NCBI GenBank assembly: GCA_963728965.1
Contig: CAVSMH010000006.1
Span: 1,922,001 to 1,986,000 of the forward strand
Source: DASQZT01 sp963728965
GTDB lineage: Bacteria > Acidobacteriota > Terriglobia > Bryobacterales > Bryobacteraceae
Direction: 5' to 3'
DNA: 64,000 bases
Position 1 is the first letter of the stretch. Every line of letters starts with the position of its first letter. The translations under genes and the position numbers were made by a program. Positions 54,119 to 61,886 of the stretch are shown piece after piece. Below the pieces are notes generated by a model. That model was given only the letters and a program-made list of their open reading frames with translations, was not told where the DNA came from and ran no database searches.

Positions 54119-55369
54119 ATGGCCGATCATACACAGGGCCACGGCGACGTGAGGCCACGTACGGCGGTGCTCACTCGCGGATTTGACCCGAGCCTGTCAT
54201 TCGGTTCGGCGCGCCCGGCGGTTTTTCGCAGCTCTACTTACGTATTTGCCAGCCCGGAGGCAGCGGAACATGCGTTCGCTATCACCACGGGCAAGATCAA
54301 GCCGGTCGAAGGGGAACGGGCGGACCTGATCTATTCGCGCTTTTCCCACCCCAATTCGGAGATTCTGGAGGACCAGATCGTTCCGCTCGAACCCGGCGGG
54401 CGCGAGGCTGCGGTGTTCAATTCCGGCATGGCCGCGATCATGACAGCGTGTTTCGCCTGCATGCGGCCCAACAGCACCATCGTGTACACCACGCCGCTCT
54501 ACGGCGGGACTACCGGACTGATCCATAGCTTCCTGGAGCCGTTCGGGGTGCGCGGGATAGCGGTGCGGTCGGGCGATTCGGCGGCCATCGACGAGGCGAT
54601 CCGTACGGCGGAGAACCTGTGCATCGTCTACCTGGAGACGCCGGCGAACCCGACCCTGATCATGACCGACATCGAGCGCGTGGTGGAGGCCGCGACCAGG
54701 CACCCCGACAAGCCCGTGGTGATGGTGGATAACACCTTCCTGGGGCCCACCTTCCAGCACCCGTTGCTGCTGGGCGCCGATATCACCCTTTACTCCGCCA
54801 CCAAGTATTTGTCCGGCTTCAGCGACATGGTTGCCGGTGTGGCGATTACCCGCACGGCGGAGCTGATCCACCAAATCCGCAGCCGCCGCGGCATGTTCGG
54901 CAACATCCTCCAGCCGGACGAGTGCTGGATGCTGGATGGAAGGCTACCCACGGTGACGCTGCGCATGAACCGGCAAAGCAAGAACGCGCAACGGGTGGCC
55001 GAAGCCCTGGTCGGCAACCGTCACCTGAGCCGGGTGATCTATCCGACGCTGTTCACGGACGCGGAGCAGAAACGTATTTTCGAGAAGCAATGCGCCTTCC
55101 CGGGCGGGATCTTCTCGATGGAGTTCGCCGGGGGTAAGCCGGCCGCGTTCGAGTTCCTCCGCCGCGTGCGGATCGCGCGGAACGCCGTGTCGCTAGGCGG
55201 GGTGGAGACGCTGACGTGCCATCCGAAGAGCACGACGCACTCGGGAATGAGCGCCGCGGAACTGGCCGAATCGGGCGTCACGGATGGGCTGGTCCGGGTG
55301 TCGGTGGGCATCGAAGACTGGCGCGACCTGCTGGCCGATTTCGAACAGGCGCTGGCGACGCTGGCGTAG
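54119..55369 (+). CDS. Cys/Met-metabolism PLP enzyme (cystathionine gamma-synthase/methionine gamma-lyase family)
   Basis: A 416-aa fold-type I PLP enzyme. The PLP lysine is K229 in LYSATKYLSG, and the aspartate binding the pyridine nitrogen is in MVDNTFLGP. The SNGMAAI-like block (FNSGMAAIMTA) and YSRFSHPNSE at about 72-81 are family signatures. The family covers cystathionine gamma-synthase, cystathionine beta- and gamma-lyase, O-acetylhomoserine sulfhydrylase and methionine gamma-lyase; sequence alone does not fix which. ATG 54119 has a GGAGG at 54110-54114. It follows the repeat protein by about 160 bp and precedes an ADOP permease pseudogene. Confidence 0.9.
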   Translation: MADHTQGHGDVRPRTAVLTRGFDPSLSFGSARPAVFRSSTYVFASPEAAEHAFAITTGKIKPVEGERADLIYSRFSHPNSEILEDQIVPLEPGGREAAVFNSGMAAIMTACFACMRPNSTIVYTTPLYGGTTGLIHSFLEPFGVRGIAVRSGDSAAIDEAIRTAENLCIVYLETPANPTLIMTDIERVVEAATRHPDKPVVMVDNTFLGPTFQHPLLLGADITLYSATKYLSGFSDMVAGVAITRTAELIHQIRSRRGMFGNILQPDECWMLDGRLPTVTLRMNRQSKNAQRVAEALVGNRHLSRVIYPTLFTDAEQKRIFEKQCAFPGGIFSMEFAGGKPAAFEFLRRVRIARNAVSLGGVETLTCHPKSTTHSGMSAAELAESGVTDGLVRVSVGIEDWRDLLADFEQALATLA

Positions 55370-55489
55370 GTCCAGGAGCTCAAGGAGCTCAAGCCTCGAG
55401 TCCAGCCAGGCTGGCGCGTGTGTTATACTCGCCGCACTGCGCAGCAGTGGAGCTATGACACCCGCCGATGAAGCGTACCTAAGCGAAAC

Positions 55490-57920
55490 GTGTTCGCTTT
55501 CGCTGCAACCGTGGGGCAGGACATCCACTACGCCCTGCGGGCACTCGCGAAGAATCCGGGCTTCACGGCAACGTCGGTAGCGGTACTGGCGCTGGCCATT
55601 GGCGCCAATACCGCCATGTTCAGCGTGCTGAATGCGGTCCTGCTCCGGCCGCTTCCTTACAGCGCCGCGGAGCAACTTGCGATGTTGTGGAGCGAGAATC
55701 CGAGCCAGGGCGTGCGCGAAGGACGATCCGCCTATTGGAAGGTCGAGCAGTGGCGTCGGCAAAGCCGGAGCTTCGCCGATCTGGCGGTCTTCGATCCCGT
55801 TTCCGTGACGCTCACCGGCGCAACCGAGGCGGAACATATCAGCGTCGGCAGGATCTCCCCCAACTTTTTTTCCTTGCTTGGCTTTCGACCATTCCAGGGG
55901 CGCACGTTCTCGTCCACGGAGGCGGCAGAGCGGCAGCGTCTGGCTGTGATCAGCTATCGTTTCTGGCATGCGCGCTTTGCCGGCTCGCCCGATGCCATTG
56001 GCGCGACCATCGTGCTTGACGGCGCTCGTTCCCAAATCATCGGCATTCTCCCGGCGGGTTTCCAATTGGAGCCACTCCAGGCGGACGTGTGGGAGCCGCA
56101 GACGCTCTTTCCGGATTGGGAAACGCGCCGCGGTGTGCGTGGCGGAGATACATGGTTCGTGGTCGGGAGGCTGCGGCCGAAGGTGACGGTGGCGCAGGCC
56201 CAGGCGGAGATGAGCGCGATTGCGCGGCGTCTCGACGAGCGGTTGCCGGCGGGCGACCGGAACCGGGGCATCAGCGTGGTGCCGTTGAGCCTCCAGTTGA
56301 CCGGAACCCGCCCGCGGCTGGCATTGTGGATGCTCACCGGCGCGGTTTTTCTGGTGCTGCTGATCGCCGCCAGCAACGTCGCCAGCCTCACGCTGGCTCG
56401 CAGCACCGGCCGGCAAAGGGAAATGGCGATTCGAGCGGCGCTCGGAGCCAGCCGTACGCGGATCGTAGGCCAGCTACTGGCGGAGAGCCTGACCCTGTCG
56501 GCGGTGTCGGGAGTGGTGGGGTTGTTGGTCGCCCTGGCCGGCATCCGCCTGGTGCTGGCCGTCAAGCCCGGGAACCTGGCTCGCCTGGACGAAGTTAGCC
56601 TCGACGCGCGCGTGCTGGGTTGTGCTTTGGCGCTTTGCCTTCTCACGGGAATCCTGGTGGGACTTGCGCCAGCCATCATGGCACGTCGGAAGCCGGCTTC
56701 CGCCGGTCACCCGGGTGGAAGAGGCATCGCGGGCGGAATCGCCGCGCGCGGGGTTCGGCGGGCGCTGGTGGTGACGGAATTCGCGCTGGCGATCGTTCTG
56801 CTGGTGGGGGCCGGGCTGCTGATGCGGAGCTTGTGGACGGTGGAGCGGGTGGATCCTGGATTTCGCCCCGAACGGCTCCTCTCGATGCAGCTTGCAAGCC
56901 CAGCCTTCCCGCTACCCGCACAGCGCACGGAGTTGTATCGGCGCGTGATCGAACGCATGGAAGCACTTCCCGGCGTGGAGAGCGCCGGCATGATCGACGA
57001 TCCTTTTCATTGGGGGAAACCCGGAACAGAACGTCACCCTGGAAGGCGACTCGCGAACGGCCTCCGAGGGCCTGCGGTTCCGGAGGGATGGCGTCAGCGA
57101 GGGGCTGTTCAAAGCCCTCGGAACGGCTTTACTGAGGGGCCGGTTCTTCTCCGTCGAAGACGGGCCGGATGCGCCGCACGTAGCGATCGTCAACGAGGCG
57201 ATGGCCCGCCGCCTGTGGCCCGGGCGCGATGCGCTGGGCCAGCGATTCAGGCCCGGCGCCGGGGATACTGCCGGAGGGTGGTTTACGGTGGTCGGAGTGG
57301 TGGGGGACATGCGGCGGCAGGGACTGGAAATCAATCCAATTCCGCAGATGTTCGAGCCGATGGCGCAGAATCCCTCGCGGCTGGTGACCCTGCTCGTAAG
57401 AACGTCCACGGAGGATCCATTGAAGATGGCGGGGACGCTTCAGGCTGGCGTGCGTGACGTGGACAAGCGCGTGCCCGTGTATGGCGTGACCACGCTCGAG
57501 ATGCGGCTCGATCGCTTCCTCACCGAGCGGCGGTTCCAGACCTCCCTCCTGATCGCCTTCTCCGCAATGGCGCTCCTGATGGCCGCCATCGGCATTTACG
57601 GGCTGATCCAGTATTCCATGGCGGCACGCACCCACGAGATCGGCATCCGCATCGCCGTAGGCGCGCAGGCCGGGGCGATTTTCCGCATGATGATCGGGGA
57701 GGGGCTGAGGTTGAGCCTGACGGGCCTGGGGCTCGGGCTGCTCGGAGCGTTGTGGCTCGGCCGAGCCGGTGCGAGCCTTCTGTATGGCGTTGCCGCCAGC
57801 GATCCGCTGACGTTCACGGCGGTCTCGCTGCTGCTGACGGCGGTCGCCATGGCGGCCTGCTACTTCCCGGCGCGGCGCGCCATGAAGCTCGATCCGATGG
57901 TCGCTTTGCGGCACGAGTAA
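55490..57920 (+). pseudogene. ADOP-type ABC permease, frameshifted by a single surplus base
   Basis: The frame from GTG 55490 gives the ADOP start (RALAKNPGFTATS; LALAIGANTAMF), the first MacB-core domain and the first FtsX block, and continues to VESAGMIDDPF at about 57005. The next conserved stretch (GGNPEQN, VTLEGDSRTA, then PHVAIVNEAMARRLWPGRDAL) is in a different frame and continues to the normal C-terminus VALRHE at 57920. Removing one C from the GATCC at 57002-57003 gives DDLFIGGNPEQN and an uninterrupted frame of about 810 aa. The rest is well conserved, so decay is recent or the base is a sequencing error. It is flanked by a PLP enzyme gene and alaS. Confidence 0.85.
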
Positions 57921-57993
57921 CAGCTCGCAAGGGAACCTTTGGCCTGCCCTACCCGCTACAATTGTATTGACTCCACCTTCTGAAGGAAACTCC

Positions 57994-60630
57994 GTGACAG
58001 GTCACGAAATCAGACAGCGCTTTCTCGACTTCTTTGCCGAAAGGGGCCACCGCGTGGTGCGCAGCTCCTCGTTGGTGCCGGTCAACGATCCGACCCTCTT
58101 GTTCACCAACGCAGGCATGGTGCAGTTCAAGGATGTCTTTCTGGGCCTCGAGAAACGCGACTACACGCGCGCCGCCAGCTCGCAGAAGTGCGCGCGCGCC
58201 GGCGGCAAACACAACGACCTGGAAAACGTCGGTTACACTCGCCGCCATCACACGTTCTTCGAGATGTTGGGGAACTTCTCGTTCGGCGAGTACTTCAAGG
58301 CGGAAGCCATCGAGTTCGCCTGGGACTTACTCACCAAGGACTACGGACTGTCCAAAGACCGGCTCTACGTCACCGTATTTCGCGACGATGACGAGGCCGA
58401 GGCGCTGTGGCAGAAGGTGGCCGGTATTCCCAAGAGCCGCATTTTCCGGCTGGATGAAGCGGACAACTTCTGGCAGATGGGCGAGACCGGCCCCTGCGGG
58501 CCGTGTTCCGAGATCCATTACGATCTCGGGGTAGAAGCGGCCGAACCTGGCCGGGAGGGCGAGGCGTTTCCGAGCGATGCGGGCGGCCGGTTCGTCGAGA
58601 TCTGGAATCTCGTGTTCATGCAGTTCGACCGCGATTCCAAGGGAATCCTGACACCATTGCCGCGGCCCTCGATCGATACCGGCATGGGCCTGGAGCGCAT
58701 CGCGGCGGTGCTCCAGGGTAAGTTGTCCAACTACGATACCGACCTGATCTATCCCATCATCGTGCGGGCCGCGGACCTGTTTGGAGTGGCGCCGGGCGCC
58801 GACCCCCGCGTGGATACCGCTCTGCGCATCGCGGCTGACCACGCCCGCGCCGCGGCGTTTCTGATCCACGACGGCGTGCTGCCCTCCAACGAGGGCCGCG
58901 GGTACGTGCTGCGCAAGATCATGCGCCGGGCCATGCGCAACGCGCGGCTTAACGGGGTGGAGGAACCGTTCCTCTACAGGCTCACGGGCTTTGTGGCAGA
59001 GCTGATGCAAGGCCCCTACCCGGAGATGATCGAGAGCGTGCAGCGCGTGGCACGCGTGGTGAAAGACGAAGAACATCGCTACGCCACCACCTTCCTGGAA
59101 GCCGAAAAGCAGTTCAACGAGGCGGTGAAGCAGGTGGCGGGCCGCACGCTGTCCGGAGCCGTTTCCTTCAAGCTGTATGACACCTACGGGCTCGCGCTCG
59201 ACGAGCAGGAAGATATGGCGCGCGAGCACGGCCTCACTATCGATCGCGAAGGCTTCGACCGCGAAATGGAGCAGCAGCGCGAGCGCGCGCGGGCGAGCTG
59301 GAAGGGCGGCGAGAAGGCCGGCGTGGTCCCGGCCTATCAGAAGTTGTTGGAGTACGGGCGCACGAAGTTCCTGGGGTACGGGGACCTGGAGAGCGAGTCG
59401 CGGGTGGTCGGGCTGGTGGTGGACCGGCAGCCGGTCGAAGAGATCTCCGCCGGCACCAGGGCCGAGCTGGTTTTCGACCAGACGCCGTTTTATGCCGAAG
59501 CGGGCGGACAGGTAGGCGATCGCGGCGCCCTGTATTCCGCGTCGCGCGAACAGGTGGCCGATGTGGAGACCGCGTTCCCCGGCGTTCCCGGCCTCACCGT
59601 GCACCGCGTTTTCACGCACGGCCCCATTCGAGTGGGCGATGTGCTGTTCGCCGAGGTGGCCGGGCCGCTGCGCGATGCCACTCGCCGCAACCACACCGCC
59701 ACCCACCTGCTGCACGCTTCCCTGCGGCGCGTGCTCGGGACGCACGTAAAGCAGGCCGGCAGCGTGGTGGAGCCGGGACGGCTGCGCTTCGATTTCACCC
59801 ATTACGCGGCCATGGATCGCGCCGAACTGGAGGAGGTCGAGCGGCTCATGAATGAGCAGATCCTGCGCAACACCGGAGTCGAAACCAACGTGATGCCGCT
59901 CGACCAGGCGGTTGCCACGGGTGCCATGGCACTGTTCGGCGAGAAGTACGGCGAACAGGTGCGGGTGGTCTCGGTGCCCGATTTCAGCCGCGAACTGTGC
60001 GGCGGTACGCACGTGCGCCGCACCGGCGATATCGGCATCTGCAAGGTTGTCTACGAGGGCAGCATTTCGGCGGGTGTGCGACGCATCGAAGCCGTCACCG
60101 GCGAGGCGGCGCTGCGGCAGTACCAGGAATCGACCGATGCGCTGCGGCGGGTCGCCGAACTGGTGAAGGCCTCGGAGCCGGAACTGGTCGAGCACATTGA
60201 AAAACGGTTGGCCAGTGAACGCGAGCTCACCCGCCAGGTGGAACACCTGAAGGAAAAGCTGGCGCATTCGGCCGCTGGGGCGCTCGAGGCCAGGGCGCGC
60301 ACCGTTAAGGAAGTGAAGGTGCTTGCGGCCCGCATCGAGGGAATGGACCGGCAGCAGATGCGGTCGCTGGCCGATTCCCTGCGCAACCGCTGGAAGACGG
60401 CGGTGGTGGTTCTGGCCTCCACGGAGAGCGGTAGCGTCGCGATCGTTTCGGCGGTGACCAAAGACCTGACTGGCAAAGTGCATGCGGGAAAGCTGGCGGG
60501 GTCGCTGGCGCAGGCGGTCGGCGGCAAGGGCGGAGGACGGCCCGACATGGCGGAGGGCGGCGGCAAGGATCCGGCCGCGCTGGATGCCGCGCTGGAAAGC
60601 ATCTATCGCGACGTGGAGAGCAAGCTTTGA
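57994..60630 (+). CDS. alaS: Alanyl-tRNA synthetase
   Basis: An 878-aa class II aminoacyl-tRNA synthetase that charges tRNA-Ala. It has the N-terminal catalytic core with class II motifs (TNAGMVQFKDVFLG; ENVGYTRRHHTFFEMLGN), the editing domain with the zinc-binding HTATHLLH and CGGTHVRRTGD residues, and the C-terminal DHHA1 domain. Length is typical. GTG 57994 is used because GAAGGA lies just upstream and because it gives the standard N-terminus GHEIRQRFLDFF. ypdA starts in the TGATG overlap of its stop, so the two are co-translated. Confidence 0.97.
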   Translation: MTGHEIRQRFLDFFAERGHRVVRSSSLVPVNDPTLLFTNAGMVQFKDVFLGLEKRDYTRAASSQKCARAGGKHNDLENVGYTRRHHTFFEMLGNFSFGEYFKAEAIEFAWDLLTKDYGLSKDRLYVTVFRDDDEAEALWQKVAGIPKSRIFRLDEADNFWQMGETGPCGPCSEIHYDLGVEAAEPGREGEAFPSDAGGRFVEIWNLVFMQFDRDSKGILTPLPRPSIDTGMGLERIAAVLQGKLSNYDTDLIYPIIVRAADLFGVAPGADPRVDTALRIAADHARAAAFLIHDGVLPSNEGRGYVLRKIMRRAMRNARLNGVEEPFLYRLTGFVAELMQGPYPEMIESVQRVARVVKDEEHRYATTFLEAEKQFNEAVKQVAGRTLSGAVSFKLYDTYGLALDEQEDMAREHGLTIDREGFDREMEQQRERARASWKGGEKAGVVPAYQKLLEYGRTKFLGYGDLESESRVVGLVVDRQPVEEISAGTRAELVFDQTPFYAEAGGQVGDRGALYSASREQVADVETAFPGVPGLTVHRVFTHGPIRVGDVLFAEVAGPLRDATRRNHTATHLLHASLRRVLGTHVKQAGSVVEPGRLRFDFTHYAAMDRAELEEVERLMNEQILRNTGVETNVMPLDQAVATGAMALFGEKYGEQVRVVSVPDFSRELCGGTHVRRTGDIGICKVVYEGSISAGVRRIEAVTGEAALRQYQESTDALRRVAELVKASEPELVEHIEKRLASERELTRQVEHLKEKLAHSAAGALEARARTVKEVKVLAARIEGMDRQQMRSLADSLRNRWKTAVVVLASTESGSVAIVSAVTKDLTGKVHAGKLAGSLAQAVGGKGGGRPDMAEGGGKDPAALDAALESIYRDVESKL

Positions 60631-61613
60631 TGGAATCCTTCGACGCGCTGGTGGTGGGAGCGGGCCCTACCGGGCTGGCGTGCGGCATCGAACTCCAGCA
60701 GCGCGGCGTGCACACGGTGCTGGTCGAAAAAGGGTGCGTGGTGAATTCCATTTACCACTACCCCACCAACATGACCTTCTTCACCACGCCGGAGCTGCTG
60801 GAAATCGGCGACATCCCGATGACCAGCCTGAATGACAAACCGAACCGGCACGAAGCGCTGAAGTATTACCGCCGGGTGGCGGATCATTTCCGGCTCGATG
60901 TCCGGCAGTACGAGCGCGTCGAGCGCATCGGCGGCGAAGACAACGCATTTCAGATCGCAACCATCGGCCGGTTGGGGTGCCCGCATACCTACCTGGCGCG
61001 GAAAGTGGTGTTGGCTACCGGCTATTACGATGTTCCCAACATGCTGAACGTGCCCGGTGAGGAACTGGCCAAAGTGTTGCACTACTACAAGGAGCCGCAC
61101 CCCTACTACAATCACGACGTGGCGGTGGTCGGAGCCAAGAATTCCGCTGCCATCGCGGCGCTGGAGCTGTGGTGGACCGGCGCCCGGGTAACACTCATCC
61201 ACCGCGGTTCGGGCATTTCCGACCGCGTGAAATACTGGATCAAGCCCAATATTGAAAACCGTATCAAGAACCGCGAAATTCCGGCTTATTTCCATTCCAG
61301 TGTCATGGAAATTCTGCCGGAGTCGATTCGTATCGCGACGCCCGAGGGCGAAATCAGCGTAAAGAATGATTTTGTTTTTGCCCTAATCGGATATCAGCCG
61401 GACCTGGAATTCCTGAATGCCACGGGAATCACGCTGGAGCCCGACACCCTACGTCCGCGCACGAATCCGGAAACATTGGAGAGCGAACGGGCCGGCGTGT
61501 ACTTGGCCGGCGTAATCGTGGCGGGCATGCACACGAACGAGATTTTTATCGAGAACGGGCGATTTCACGGCCATGCGATCGCTGGTGCCATTGCCTCCAA
61601 GCTGCACGGCTGA
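60630..61613 (+). CDS. ypdA: YpdA-family putative bacillithiol disulfide reductase
   Basis: A 327-aa flavoprotein. FAD-binding VVGAGPTGLACGIEL at residues 8-22, NADPH-binding VAVVGAKNSAAIAALEL at about 166, and the SIYHYPTNMTFFTTPELLEIG block that identifies the YpdA group (not the thioredoxin reductase CxxC). YpdA is the NADPH-dependent reductase of bacillithiol disulfide in Firmicutes, so the presence here suggests bacillithiol or a related low-molecular-weight thiol in this organism. ATG 60630 shares one base with the alaS stop codon. The terminator at 61773 follows. Confidence 0.88.
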   Translation: MESFDALVVGAGPTGLACGIELQQRGVHTVLVEKGCVVNSIYHYPTNMTFFTTPELLEIGDIPMTSLNDKPNRHEALKYYRRVADHFRLDVRQYERVERIGGEDNAFQIATIGRLGCPHTYLARKVVLATGYYDVPNMLNVPGEELAKVLHYYKEPHPYYNHDVAVVGAKNSAAIAALELWWTGARVTLIHRGSGISDRVKYWIKPNIENRIKNREIPAYFHSSVMEILPESIRIATPEGEISVKNDFVFALIGYQPDLEFLNATGITLEPDTLRPRTNPETLESERAGVYLAGVIVAGMHTNEIFIENGRFHGHAIAGAIASKLHG

Positions 61614-61772
61614 CGCCGCTTTGCGGTACGAGCAAGTGCGATCCGCCGGGGTTCGCCCCGGCCCGGAGCATGGTGACAGCAGGAAGTACGCGCCCCCGTC
61701 CTGACTTCGCACAATCGATGAGAAGAAATTTTTGACCGGGCACTAGTGTTCAGTCCGGCAGTTCCCGGTCAG

Positions 61773-61799
61773 GCCCCCACTTTATTCGGGGGCTTATTG
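61773..61799 (+). terminator. Intrinsic-type terminator hairpin after ypdA
   Basis: GCCCCC (61773-61778) and GGGGGC (61788-61793) pair around the 9-base loop ACTTTATTC, followed by TTATT. This would end the alaS-ypdA transcript. The T-tract is short but the stem is very strong. Confidence 0.7.
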
Positions 61800-61814
61800 C
61801 CTCGCCGCCGCTCG

Positions 61815-61843
61815 TTGACAAGTCGAGTGGGAGGCCGTTACCC
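61815..61843 (+). promoter_or_regulatory. Possible promoter of the multicopper oxidase gene
   Basis: A perfect TTGACA at 61815-61820, a 17-base spacer and TTACCC at 61838-61843. The -35 is ideal and the -10 weak, which would suit an activated promoter, for example one that responds to copper. It lies about 43 bp ahead of the proposed GTG start. Confidence 0.35.
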
Positions 61844-61886
61844 ATTTCCTCCAACAAAAATCACCGTTCATGGAGATATCGGATCT

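Noticed and set aside
53338..54186. A repetitive plus-strand frame with SSGKPKAN-like units
   Set aside because: It is the +1 frame of the FecR-like gene's tandem repeat; its repeats merely reflect the DNA repeat, and the real gene has signal peptide and domains in the other frame.
58327..60483. A 718-codon frame on the minus strand within alaS
   Set aside because: It lies entirely opposite the conserved alaS gene and lacks any recognisable motif or Shine-Dalgarno.
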